From Triticum aestivum (lineage: Eukaryota > Streptophyta > Magnoliopsida > Poales > Poaceae), in contig NC_057808.1 of NCBI RefSeq assembly GCF_018294505.1, positions 353,822,696 to 353,886,695 of the forward strand: DNA of 64,000 nucleotides, given 5' to 3'. A model generated the notes under the pieces. It made no database searches. It was not told the origin of the DNA and worked only from the letters and a program-made list of their open reading frames with translations. Positions 46,963 to 58,027 of the stretch are shown piece after piece; the first letter of the stretch is position 1, and each line of letters starts with the position of its first letter. A program made the position numbers and the translations under genes.

Positions 46963-47752
46963 TGAAACTGGGGAGGTTATCTTTGAAAAGGATAATAGTA
47001 ACAACGGGGGAAACTTTGATGCTTTTGATAATCCTCATGAAGAACCTACTATTTTACACACTAAAAAGTTTCGGATTGGTAGTGGTAATATTATTGGAAA
47101 AGGAGTTATTCAAGATTTCTTTACTTGTGCCAGTTCTCTGCCCACTATGGGTGGATCTATTCTTCATAGAACTAGTAGTCTTGCGGATGCTATATCTTTG
47201 CTCGTAATTGAACTTGAAAGACAATTTATTCATATGCATCCTTGCATACAAATGATTTTTCTAAAATTTTCCAATATTGAGCATTCTTCTGTTAAGCGAG
47301 CAACTACTATCTTTTTAGCACATGAGTTCAGATTTATAATAAAAGAGGCCAATGAAATTTTTGCACATTATAGGGTGGATGCTGGCCGTCCTCCCATAGA
47401 AGCTATCCTTTTTAATAAAGAAGACATAATGTGTTTATGATCTTTAGGTCATGTTGCTTATAATGAAAACCTTAGAAAGAAGGTTCCTACCGATGTTCTA
47501 GTTGATAGGATTTCTGAACTTAATGATAATCTTGCTATTCAGAACAATGGGTTAGGTTTTTCTCTTGAACGAAGGCTCATGAATTTTTGCCAAAAGAATG
47601 CTTATAATGATGAATTGGTTGTGCAATATGAGGGGCCAAAGGAGGAATCAATACCTCCCGAGCTTGATCTTGGGGACTTTTGTCCCATTAAATTTTGCCC
47701 TTTTGATTACTTTTTCCTGCCACAAAGAAAGCTTGCTGCTGAACGTAGGTAG
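46963..47752 (+). pseudogene. ORF remnant of element C, function unknown
   Basis: A plus-strand frame from the junction to TAG at 47750-47752, with one internal TGA at 47438-47440. Segments such as IGSGNIIGKGVIQDFF, RVDAGRPPIEAILFN and ELDLGDFCPIKFCPFDYFF look like a conserved protein. I do not recognise it as gag or pol; it may be the ORF of a non-autonomous Gypsy family. Its beginning was deleted. The codon use is AT-rich, unlike F. Confidence 0.55.
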
Positions 47753-50700
47753 TATGAGAGGAGTTTTCGCGACTTGCCTTATCATTATGGCAATACCTAG
47801 ATCTATTCTTGCTTTTATGCCTAGCTAGGGGCGTTAAACGATAGCGCTTGTTGAGAGGCAACCCAATTTTATTTTTGTTCTATACTTTTTGTTCCTATTT
47901 AGTAATAAATAATTCATCATGCTACTGCTATGATTGTGTTTTTTGTGTTTTAATTAGTGTTTGTGCCAAGTAGAACCTTTAGGATCTTCTTGGATGATAG
48001 TTGTTTGATCTTGCTGGAAAAGACAGAAACTTTGCGCTCACGAAAATAATTTTCATAAATCACAGAAAAGAGCTTTTACCCTGATTCTTTTTGCAGTAGA
48101 TTAATATACAAATTACCCTGGTCGTCCTAATTTGGTAGAATTTGTGGAGTTCCAGAAGTATTCGAAAGTTACAGATTGCTACAGACTGTTCTGTTTTTGA
48201 CAGATTTTGTTTTTCGTGTGTTGTTTGCTTATTTTGATGAATCTACTAGATCATGATGGCGCGCGTTGCAGCGCCCTTCTGTTTTGGCAATATATTATGA
48301 ATTTGAGTAAATAAGTAGTGATGCAAAACATTAAAGTTAAATTTACACAAACCAACTCATATATTTGTAAGCTTTGAATGTGAGAAATTTAGTTGATTTG
48401 AAGTGAAGTACTACGGTAGTAGGGATGACCTGGTGCGTCGTTTCTGCCATGGGGTGGGCTAATCACGTGAAGGGGCAGCGGCCCATCCCAATTTAGTGGC
48501 AGAAGCCCAAAATTTTTACCAGAGGAGCGGCCCAACAGGGCTAGCGTTTATTAGTAGCGAACGAAGCGAGCCTAAGTGCGATTAGAGTTGATCAGACGGC
48601 CAAAATTGCCCAAAATTGATGATCGGACGGCTAGGAACACTGATGGTCTAAGAGGGCTGGAAAAGTGCTCAGTTTTAATGTATCTAAATGAGTAGTATCG
48701 GGGGGTATGAACCATAGAGAAGTTGGAATACAGTAGGTTTAACACCAATATAAATAAAGAATGAGTTCATTACAATACCTTAAAGTGGTGGTTTGTTTTC
48801 TTATACTAACGGAGCTCATGAGGTTTTCTGTTGAGTTTTGTGTTGTGAAGTTTTCAAGTTTTGGGGTAAAGATTCGATGGACTTTGGAATAAGGAGTGGC
48901 AAGAGCCTAAGCTTGGGGATGCCCAAGGCACCCCAAGGTAAAATTCAAGGACAACAAAAGGCTAAGCTTGGGGATGCCCCGGAAGGCATCCCCTCTTTCG
49001 TCTTTGTCTATCCGTAACTTTACTTGAGGCTATATTTTTATTCACCACATGATATGTGTTTTGCTTGGAGCGTCTTGTATGATTTGAGTCTTTGCTTCTT
49101 AGTTTACCACAATCATCCTTGTTGCACACACCTTTTGGGAGAGATACACATGAATCGGAATTTATTAGAATACTCTATGTGCTTCACTTATATCTTTTGA
49201 GCTAGATATTTTGCTCTAGTGCTTCACTTATATCTTTTTAGAGCACGGTGGTGGTTTTATTTCATAGAAATTATTGATCTCTCATGCTTCACTTATATTA
49301 TTTTGAGAGTCTTTTAGAACAGCATGGTAATTTGCTTTGGCTATAAAATTAGTCCTAATATGATGAGCATCCAAGATGGGTATAATAAAAACTTTCATAT
49401 AGAGTGCATTGAATACTATGATACTTGATATGAAGATGGTGATATTAGAGTCGTGCTAGTTGAGTAATTGTGAAATTGAGAAATACTTGTGTTGAGGTTC
49501 GCAAGTCCCGTAGCATGCACGTATGGTAACCGTTGTGTGACAAATTTGAAGCATGAGGTGTTCTTTGATTGCCTTCCTTATGAGTTGCGGTTGGGGACGA
49601 GCGATGGTCTATTCCTACCAATGTATCCCCCTAGGAGCATGCGCATATTGCTTGGTTTTGATGACTTGTAGATTTTTGCAATAAGTATGTGAGTTCTTTA
49701 TGACTATGAGTCCATGGATTATACGCACTCTCACCCCTTCACCTTTGCTAGCCTCTCTTGTACCGCACAATTTTCACTGGTACCATAAACCCATCATTTA
49801 CCTTCCTCAAAACAGCCACCATACCTACCTATTATGGCATTTCCATAGCCATTCCGAGATATATTGCCATGCAACTTTCCACCGTTCCGTTTATTATGAC
49901 ATGCTTCATCATAGTCATATTGCTTTGCATCATGTAGTTGACATCGTATTTGTGGCATGGCCACCATTCATAATTTTTCATACATGTCACTCTTGATTGA
50001 TTGCACATCCCGGTACACCACCGGAGGCATTCACATAGAGTCATATTTTGTTCTAAATATTGAGTTGTAATTCTTGAGTTGTAAGTAAATAAAGGTGTGA
50101 TGATCTTCATTATTAGAGCATTGTCCCATGTGAGGAAAGGATGATGGATACTATGGTTCCCCCACAAGTCGGGATGAGACTCCGGACGATAAAAAAAGAG
50201 GCCATAAAAAAGAGAAAAGAGAAGGCCCAAACAAAAAAAATATGAGAGAAAAAGAGAGAAGGGGCAATGTTACTATCCTTTTCCACACTTTTGCTTCAAA
50301 GTAGCACCATGATCTTCATGATAGAGAGTCTCTTATGTTATCACTTTCATATACTAGTGGGAATTTTTATTATAGAACTTGGCTTGTATATTCCAATGAT
50401 GGGCTTCCTCAAATTGCCCTAGGTCTTCGTGAGCGAGCAAGTTGGATGCACACCCACTTAGTTTCTTTTGTTGAGCTTTCATACACTTATAGCTCTAGTG
50501 CATCTATTGCATGGCAATCCCTACTCACTCACATTGATATCTATTGATGGGCATCTCCATAGCCCATTAATACGCCTAGTTGATGTGAGACTATCTCCCT
50601 CCTTTTGTCTTCTTCACAACCACCATTCTATTCCACCTAATGTGCTATGTCCATGGCTCGCGCTCATATATTGCGTGAAAGTTGAAAAAGTTTGAGAATG

Positions 50701-51041
50701 CTAAGTATGAAACAATTGCTTGGCTTGTCATCGGGGTTGTGCATGATGGGAGCATTTTGTGTGACGAAAATGAAGCATGGCCAAACTATATGATTTTGTA
50801 GGGATGAGCTTTCTTTGGCTATGTTATTTTGATAAGACATAATTGCTTGGTTAGTATGCTTGAAGTACTATTATTTTTATGTCAATATTAAAATTTTATA
50901 TTGAATCTTTCGGATCTGAACATTCATGTCACAATAAAGAAGATTACATTGAAAAATATGTTAGGTAGCATTCCACATAAAAAATTCTGTTTTTATCATT
51001 TACCTACTCGAGGACGTGCAGGAATTAAGCTTGGGGATGCT
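47753..51041 (+). mobile_element. 3' non-coding interior of element C
   Basis: About 3.3 kb without genes. It carries the polypurine-like TTAAGCTTGGGGATGC next to the right LTR; CTAAGCTTGGGGATGCCC also appears near 48,908 and 48,961. The last 1.2 kb is related in inverse to 36865-38062. Confidence 0.75.
48247..48695. mobile_element. Probable small DNA element inserted in C
   Basis: Composition changes abruptly from GATCATGATGGCGCGCGTTGCAGCGCC to about GTATCTAAATGAGTAGTA, and the flanks read like typical C interior. The left end is similar in style to the 30010 element (..GCGTTGCA..). No clean inverted repeats or target duplication were found, so limits are approximate. Confidence 0.4.
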
Positions 51042-52621
51042 TGATACGTCTCCAACGTATCTATAACCTTTGATTGTTCCATGCTATTATATTATCTGTT
51101 TTGGATGTTTAATGGGCTTTACTATGCACTTTTATATTATTTTTGGGACTAACCTATTAACCGAAGGCCCAGTGCAAATTGTTGTTTTTTTGCCTATTTC
51201 GGTGTTTCGCAGAAAAGGAATACCAAACAGAATCCAAACGGAATGAAACCTTCGCGATGATCTTTCTTGAAAAAAACGCACACCAGAAGACTTGGAGTTG
51301 AAGTCTGGAACTCTGCGAGGCGGCCACAAGGCAGGAGGGCGCGCCCAGGGGGGTAGGCACGCCCCACCCTCGTGGGCCCCATGAGCTCCACCGACGCACT
51401 TCTTTCGCCTATATATATATATACTCTTATACCCTAAAAACATCAGGGGGAGCCACGAAACCACTTTTCCACTGCCGCAACCTTCTGTACCCGTGAGATC
51501 CCATCTTGGGGCCTTTTTTGGCGATCTACCGGAGGGGGAATCAATCACGGAGGGCTTCTACATCAACACCATAGCCTCTCCAATGATGTGTGAGTAGTTT
51601 ACCACAGACCTTCGGGTCCATAGTTATTAGCTAGATGGCTTCTTCTCTCCCTTTGGTTCTCAATACAAAGTTCTCCTCGATGTTCTTGGAGATCTATTCA
51701 ATGTAATACTCTTTTGCGGTGTGTTTGCCGAGATCCGATGAATTACTTGATTATCTATGAATATTATTTGGTTCTTCTCTAAATTCTTATATGCATGATT
51801 TGATATCTTTGCAAGTCTCTTCGAATTATCGGTTTAGTTTGGCCTACTAGATTGATCTTTCTTGCAATGGGAGAAGGGCTTAGCTTTGGGTTCAATCTTG
51901 CGGTGTCCTTTCCCAGTGACAGCAGGGGCAGCAAGGCACGTATTGTATTGTTGCCATCGAGGATAAAAAAGATGGGGTTTATATCATATTTCTTGAGTTT
52001 ATCCCTCTACATCATGTCATCTTGCCTAATGCGTTACTCTGTTCTTATGAACTTAATACTCTAGATGCATGCTGGATAGCGGTCGATGTGTGGAGTAATA
52101 GTAGTAGATGTAGAATCATTTCGGTCTACTTGACATGGACGTGATGCCTATATTCATGATCATTGCCTTAGATATCTTCATAACTATGCGCTTTTTTATC
52201 AATTGCTCGGCAGTAATTTGTTCACCCACCATAATACATGCTATTTTGAGAGAAGCCACTAGTGAAACCTATGGCCCCCGGGTCTCTTTCTTATTATATT
52301 ACATCTCTTTTATTTACATCGCATCTCGTTTACTATTTGCAATCTTTACTTTCCAATCTATACAGCAAAAATACCAAAAATATTTATCTTACTATCTTTA
52401 TCAGATCTCACTTTTGCGAGTGGCCGTGAATGGATTGACAACCCCTTTATCGCGTTGGTTGCAAGGTTCCTGATTGTTTGTGCAGGTACTAGGTGACTTG
52501 CGTGTTGTCTCCTACTGGATTGGTACCTTGGTTCTCAAAAACTAAGGGAAATACTTACGCTACTTTGCTGCATCACCCTTTCCTCTTCAAGGGAAAACCA
52601 ACACATGCTCAAGAGGTAGCA
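51042..52621 (+). repeat. Right LTR of element C (1580 bp)
   Basis: Starts TGATACGTCTCC, ends GAGGTAGCA, followed by CCGTT. A TATATATATA box is near 51411-51424. Numerous stops; no gene. Confidence 0.92.
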
Positions 52622-52626
52622 CCGTT
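52622..52626. repeat. Target-site duplication CCGTT, right of element C
   Basis: Equals 34523-34527. Confidence 0.92.
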
Positions 52627-53360
52627 CGACTAACATGTTCACCTCTGCTTTCTCTGCTGGAGTCACTTTCAAGGAAGAGGGCTGCTGGACCCGATCCATG
52701 GAGAAAGGAGGAAGGCCAGTCGACTGACCAGGAGTCGGTTGATCCTTACAATAAAACCAGGTCGACTGCCACCCTCTAACTGAATCGGGAAGGGTCATGG
52801 CTAGAAAAGTACTCCTACCCCTCGTCTGAATCCCTAGACCTCCGCACATCTGGAGTACATGCGTCCTCTCAAAACTCGGAATATCCTTTTTTACAGTCTG
52901 GGAGCAGCAGGTAAAGATGTGTTTGAAGAGTCCCCAATGCGGACGACAGCCCAGAAAATTCTCACACATGGAAACAAATGCAGCAAGATATGTGATGGTG
53001 TTGGGGGGAAAAGTGATGAAGTTGGGCTCCAAAAAAGTTTAGGAAACCCTAGAAAAAAGGATGAGGGGGCAGAGAGAAACCACGGTCAACATGAGTTGCG
53101 AGGAGGACGCACTCACCCTCCTGCGGCCGCGGCTCGGTCTCGCTTCCCGACAACCTCCAAGATCCATGGGCAATCAAGCCCCCCTCGACCAGATCCTCCT
53201 AATCCTCCTTCTGGATCATGGACCAAATCCAGTCGCCCTGGATCCAGCCGGGCGGCAGGCCAGACCTCGACGACGACCCCCCCCGACTCGTCTTCTTGCC
53301 CTTCGCCGCCGTCGTCGCCTTCTTCGCATGCTCCAGGGCCGCCGTCTTGTCCTTTCCCAT
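52622..53360 (-). pseudogene. 5' part of antisense gene (PF04195-like) of element E
   Basis: ATG at 53358-53360 starts a Lys/Ala-rich segment (MGKDKTAALEHAKKA), followed by GLPPGWIQGDWI and, after a frameshift between 53199 and 53032, by TITYLAAFVSMCENFLG and GLFKHIF, which correspond to the same domain as VFCEVYLGEEPSLLLFREL in element B. Leaving out element C and one CCGTT copy, the frame continues directly into 34522 and below. This shows that C landed in coding sequence of an older element. Confidence 0.7.
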
Positions 53361-53902
53361 CACAACAGATTGCGCGCGGACGGGGCAGCGACGTTGGAAG
53401 TGGAGGCGAATGTGGTGGAGAAGCAGAGGAGGAAGAAGGGGAATGAGGCACACTGTGCAAAATACATCAGCCCCGACGCCTTATATAGGCCCGCTTCCGA
53501 GTGGCTGACTTGTGGGCCCAAGCGATCCTGTCAAATCCCGCAACAGTCGCGCGCTCGGTACGTGGCGAAAAAGGTGGCGCAAGAGTCGAGGCGCCCCTGC
53601 CTAATCTGTTTCGTTTACTGCGGTGCTCTCCGTCCCGCGCGCTTCTCCAAATTTCGAATCCCGTGAGATCCGGGAACGGTAGTGCAACCAATCGTGCCAA
53701 AGATTTCATACCATTCCAACATTCGAAACATATCAGTATAAATTCACTCGACAAACTCTGAATGGATCAAGGCGACTCAAAATGAAGTTGAAGTTTCAAC
53801 ATGGTTCGCGGACCCAGGTAAAATGCCTTTGAAGCATAAAAAATCGGATCAGAACCATCTTCAACCCCTCCTCCACTCGGACTAGATCCATTCGGGGGCT
53901 AA
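53361..53902. other. Spacer between antisense gene start and 3' LTR of E
   Basis: Expected to contain the minus-strand promoter and leader of the antisense gene: GCCTTATATAGGCCC at 53480-53494 is a TATA-like site readable on both strands, about 120 bases upstream of the ATG. No gene is supported. Confidence 0.5.
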
Positions 53903-54500
53903 TGACGAGGACATGTATCTAGGGTAGGGTAATAGGCCTGACCTAGACACCCTTCCCAAGGACACCGCCCTAAAGGACAAAGACATTCAAAGTATAGAAG
54001 CATCCACCGACCGAAGTCACCTCAGAGTGCAACCCACTCGACCAACAATTCCACTTGGGTAACCCAATTACATTCGACCAGGATATAGTCATTCGACCAT
54101 ACCAGAAACCACTCAGAGTACAGAAGGTCTAAAGTCACTCAGGATGGCAACGGTCAGGAGTTCACTCCGTAGTCTTAATGATCATTTATATGTCTTTATT
54201 ATTGGTGTTACCAGTAACGTCTCACCTTAATGTACATAGAACCCCTTGTAACATGGGCTGGCTGGGGTCCTGGCACACTATATATATAAGCCACCCCCTC
54301 CACTGGCACAAGGGTTCGCACCCCCTGTAACTTCACGCATAATCCAGTCGACCAAGCCTCCGGGCATCAAGACGTAGGGCTGTTACTTCCTCCGAGAATG
54401 GCCTGAACTCGTAAATCTTGCGTGCACAATCTCACCGTAGCTAGGATCTTGCCTCCTCTTACGTACCCCCTATTCTACTGTCAGACTTACTCCCATGACA
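53903..54500 (+). repeat. 3' LTR of element E (about 598 bp)
   Basis: Starts TGACGAGGACATG after a purine tract (TTCGGGGGCTAA) and probably ends CCCATGACA. A TATATATATAAG box at 54271-54282 sets the orientation as plus. The right limit is inferred from the CA end only. Confidence 0.6.
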
Positions 54501-55093
54501 GTCGACTGAAGATGATCTCGTTGCCGTGACGACCAACATGAGGGATTGCCGAATCATCTTGTGCCGCCTCGGGAAATCCGGCACATGGCTTCTTAGAGTA
54601 ATTTACAAAAAACTATCTATTTTGGAGCGACCGTCCCACTGAACTACCACTTGTAAAATTTTGACAGAAAACTACCAATTTCTTTTTGACAATTTGTGTC
54701 AAAAAATTACAACTTTTGGTTGATGACCGTTTTAGAGGATTTAACGCGTTTATGTCGTATGGGACCCACTTGTCAGGGCTGACCTGGTGGCAAAGTCAAC
54801 TCCATTTATTTTGACCGTTATATTTGTTGCTATGACAGCTGGGGCCCACACGTCAGCACCTACCTTCTCCCTCCTCCTACCTTCTTTCTCTTTGTTATTT
54901 TCTTGTGCACATCGTGTGCATGGAAGCAGGGGAGTTCCCGCGACAAACCGCCGCCGCAGCTGTCGGAACCTAGCTCGGCCGTCGTCGGCTGGCAGCACCG
55001 CCAGCACGCCAATGACATGGCCGCGCTAGCCATCAATGGCCGCTCGTGGTCCACACCGCTGGCGCGCCCACGACATGGTCGCGCTAGCCATCA
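54501..55093. other. Flank with transposon-like AAAAACTACCA sequence
   Basis: Around 54600-54720 the words AAAAAACTATC, AACTACCACTTG and GAAAACTACCAA repeat, as in ends of some Triticeae DNA transposons. A 56-58 bp direct duplication (GCGCTAGCCATCAATGGCCGCTC...) begins near 55022 and 55080. Confidence 0.4.
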
Positions 55094-55547
55094 ATGGCCG
55101 CTCTTGGTCCACACCGCCGGCGCGCCCACGACGTGACCCCTAGCCCCAGGAGCACTCCGAGCCACCACGACGAGCTTCCGCTGCTCGGTTGCCTCGTCGG
55201 CCCCTGTCTTGGACCACGACCACCCCCTGCTTCGCCTCCTTGCCGGAGTCCCCCGTGGGCAACCACCATGGCCTCGAGTGCCCTTGGCCTCCTCCAAGAC
55301 GCCCGGCGCCGGTCGCCTACCTACCCCAACCAAGCCGGCCCTGTCCTTCCTAAGGCTTACGCTGACGATGGTGCCGCCCATGATCGGCTGCTGGACCGCG
55401 CCGATGCGCTGTGCCCACCCCTGCCGCCCGTGGTCCTCCACGCTGCCGCCAAGGCCGTCGTCGTCATGGGCGCCACGGGCACTGGCAAGTCCCGACTCAT
55501 CATCGACCTCGCGTTGCGCTTCGTAGGGGAGGCATGGCTACCAACAA
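55094..55547 (+). pseudogene. N-terminal fragment of an isopentenyltransferase-like gene
   Basis: The frame contains KAVVVMGATGTGKSRLIIDLAL at about 55452-55518, with the P-loop GATGTGKS at 55469-55492. This form, followed by R-L-x-x-D-L-A, is typical of adenylate/tRNA isopentenyltransferases, which make cytokinins or modify tRNA. The family needs about 250 more residues, including the DPPT-binding part; here the frame stops shortly after LRFVGE where a TIR element begins. The high GC content and the transposon-like left flank suggest a captured gene piece. Another P-loop kinase-like source is possible. Confidence 0.5.
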
Positions 55548-55552
55548 GGTGC

Positions 55553-56096
55553 TAAGGATGGCAATGGGTAGGGCATGAGCAGGGTAGAGCAATACCATAC
55601 CCATACACGTATAGACAGTGGGTACAAAATTCTACCTATACCCGTACCCATGGGTATGAAACTTTTCCTAAACCCATACCCGACGGGTACTCGTACCCAT
55701 TGGGTACCCAACGGGTAGAACAAATCGTACACAAGTTGTTCACAATTTTACGCTCATTGGTAGCACATTTGACAAAAAATTAAGTTATGTCAGCTCAATA
55801 ACAGGTAGATGAGTAAATTATTAATATCAAATTTAGAAACCACAACATACTCTAAGTCAATAGGAGTAGACTAGTCACACGACCAATTATTGACTAATTG
55901 ACGACAAATTAACATTAGTTCACATACGGGCAGGGTATGGGTATACCCGCAGGTACAAGGCTATACCCGCACCCTACCCATGACTTAACAGTAGGCCATG
56001 GGTACTACCCATGGGTATAAAAGTGTGCCCATACCCTGCCGATGCGGGTACGGTACCCGCACGTACTCGTACCCGTGGGTAAAATTGTCATCCTTA
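55553..56096. mobile_element. Non-autonomous TIR element (about 544 bp, hAT-like?)
   Basis: The ends TAAGGATGGCAATGGGTA and ACCCGTGGGTAAAATTGTCATCCTTA are inverted repeats. The interior is full of GGGTA and TACCC words. No 8-bp duplication is visible, so hAT membership is only a guess from the TIR. Confidence 0.55.
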
Positions 56097-56889
56097 ATGC
56101 AGGCCCAACAGTGTACGTGGGTAATCAAACAAGCCGGATTCTTCCCGTGCAGGTCTGGTTGAACCTAATGTAGGCAACCAAACACGTCCTAAGTTCATAG
56201 CAGATATCAAACCTTGCTTGCAGATTTCTCTTATGTATTCATTACCGCTGTGTTTCGGTGTCCCATCTAGAGACACCAAGCAACGGGAGCCTTCAACTAG
56301 ACGCCCCCCTCTTTTTACTTCATTCATTCATTCATGTCATGTGCAGTGGGGAAGTGAGGGCATCTCCAACACAGACATCAAAACCACCCACAACCGTCCG
56401 GATCAAGAGGTTTGGACACGTTTTGCCATCCAACTAGTCCACGGACTGGTCTGCGCGTCCATTTTCTCGCAAAATGGAGCAAACCAGGGGGCTTTGCGGT
56501 TATTCAGACCGCTGGCACACACGCCCGATACATTTGTTCCACCCAAGAACCACCCCGTTTGAAAAAACCCTCTCCGTGCAAAGTGGTTGCCACGCACTCA
56601 TGCCGGTCAGCGCCGCTCCAAAGCGGATGTGACTCCGCGGCATTGGTGCCGGTTAGAGTGAGGCAACCAGACGAGCGGCCGGCGCTGCTTCAATGCAGAC
56701 GCGTTGACTGAGAAGCCAACCCCGACCGTTGTGTTGTATTAAAGCTAGCTTCTAGTCCCTTCGCTTGGCCGCCGCGCCTATGTAAGCAGGACTCGGACGG
56801 CGTCCATACCGCAACACTCCCCAATCCTCTCCGCTTCCACCCTCTCTAGTCCTCTCCGCTCTGGCGCCAATGAGTTGCCGGCATATTTT
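56097..56889. other. Mixed repeat DNA, no gene supported
   Basis: Contains GGGCATCTCCAACAC near 56359, a frequent terminus of Triticeae DNA elements, but no paired end was identified. Confidence 0.35.
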
Positions 56890-57018
56890 TGTGTGCGTGA
56901 GTTGGTGTTGACTGTGTGCATCCTGGCTATGCAGAGGCCGGGTGTACTCATTGTGTTTGTATTCTCTTGATGCTTCATTTTGAGCCAATAAAATTTACCC
57001 TTTATCGAAAAGGATAGA
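56890..57018 (+). mobile_element. Possible LINE 3' tail
   Basis: GGCTATGCAGAGGCCGGGTGT ... TTGAGCCAATAAAATTTACCCTTTATCGAAAA has the form of the 3' end of plant LINEs, whose last lines often read CAATAAAAT then ATCGAAAA. The coding part is absent. Confidence 0.4.
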
Positions 57019-57114
57019 TACAAGCAAACACAGATCAACTTGAACCATGCCATCGAATTTGCAGCTTTCTCATAAGTGGGTTGACCTCCCAAGTTGGTTA
57101 GCATTCTGTTGGTT

Positions 57115-57170
57115 AGAGCATCTATAGTCGGACACCCCAAACCCGCCTCAAACATTTGAGCAGACAACCC
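57115..57170. repeat. Piece of 'GAGCATCTATAGTCGGACACC' repeat, first of three
   Basis: This and the segments 58028-58170 and 60962-61044 read as successive parts of one common Triticeae repeat (CCCAAACCCGCCTCAAAC; GTGACCGG; ATTGAGCCCAAATGTAGGGCGGATATGG; CCACATCAGCCCGGCCCACC), separated by later insertions. Confidence 0.45.
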
Positions 57171-58027
57171 GTGATGTGGAGCATCCTTCCATCATCCCCA
57201 TGGACTCTACACCATCGCATCAAGCACCACGTGGACCCATGACAAAAGCTCGAGCAAGCGCCATTGAAACTAAGGTGAACTCAGTCTTACTTGAGATAGA
57301 TATGGACATGAATGAAACTTGGTTGCTACCTCACCAAAATATGCTATGTGTCATTAGGTACGAAGAAGAACGCCACCAAGCAATCCCAAAGGAGTAGGAG
57401 AAGCACCCCAAGGTCACGAGGAATCAGAAGGAGCCCAAGAAGATGAAGATTGCACCTCCCAGGCGACCCCGTTCCCACAACCCCAAGACCTCGTGCGCAC
57501 GCGCCACCCTGGGAGCTTCTATAAATGAGACACACCACCCCGTGCGCATGGGCCCTCGCCGCTGTAGCACCCGTGCGTATCGTGCACATGGGACCCCAGT
57601 GCGCACGGGCCTCCCAGGTTTCGGCCGTGGGCACCCTTTCTTGCCTCCCAAGTCGTCCTCTTCATCCGTCTAGCTATACATTTCGGGTCTAAGACATTTG
57701 TCGGTTAGCAAAGTATATGTGAGACATTCATAGAGCTTTGCTTCTTCTACCAATCCTCTTGGAGATCTAGACCTCTTAGAAGAGGATCCCAAGTGGATAT
57801 CAAGACCTCCTTTTGAAGAAGACTATCATCAAGACCTCACATCCGTAGGAGTGGGAAGAACCTTACCTTTGTGCTTTGTTTCCTTGGATTGATCTTGTAT
57901 TCTTGTGGATCTCAACTTTGCTATTCTAGGGATGTGTGATTGGGTTTTGTTTGAGTGATTTCCCTCTTGTGTTATTGTGTTCATCCCTTTCCCCCTCCAA
58001 GTGTGAAAAGGTCTTCACTTAGGGTTC
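57171..58027 (+). mobile_element. 3' remnant of a Gypsy element
   Basis: 57176-57397 encodes a short frame (GPMTKARASAIETKVNSVLLEID; ENWLLP-like ETWLLPHQNMLCVIRYEEE) that looks like the C-terminus of a Gypsy polyprotein. The rest is LTR-like non-coding sequence ending CCACCCTACA. No terminal duplication was found. Confidence 0.5.

Larger units (their letters stand above)
34528..52621 (+). mobile_element. Gypsy-type element C, with nested D and F and a large deletion
   Basis: Its ends are TGATACGTCTCC at 34528 and GGTAGCA at 52621, with a CCGTT duplication. The right LTR (51042-52621) is complete; the left LTR is interrupted at 35402 by D. The left LTR remainder, primer-binding site and any gag are missing. 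Plus-strand interior resumes near 46963. The parsimonious reading is C with D in its left LTR and F in D, followed by one deletion from inside F to inside C. Superfamily is inferred from LTR type; no RT of C itself is present. Confidence 0.85.
52622..54500 (+). mobile_element. Gypsy element E, right part
   Basis: Holds the 5' part of the minus-strand antisense gene, a spacer and the 3' LTR at 53903-54500. Joined with the left part across C it forms a 5'-truncated Gypsy element. Confidence 0.7.

Noticed and set aside
46343..47440. 365-codon plus-strand frame
   Set aside because: It runs antisense to F gag and then into the C ORF across a deletion junction; it is accidental except for its C-part.
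54501..54590. Sequence after the E LTR considered as primer-binding site and interior
   Set aside because: No TGG-type primer site follows the LTR, and the LTR is preceded by a polypurine tract, so this is flanking DNA.
55022..55135. 56-58 bp direct repeat near the IPT-like fragment, considered as transposon ends
   Set aside because: The copies are adjacent and direct, so they are a local tandem duplication.
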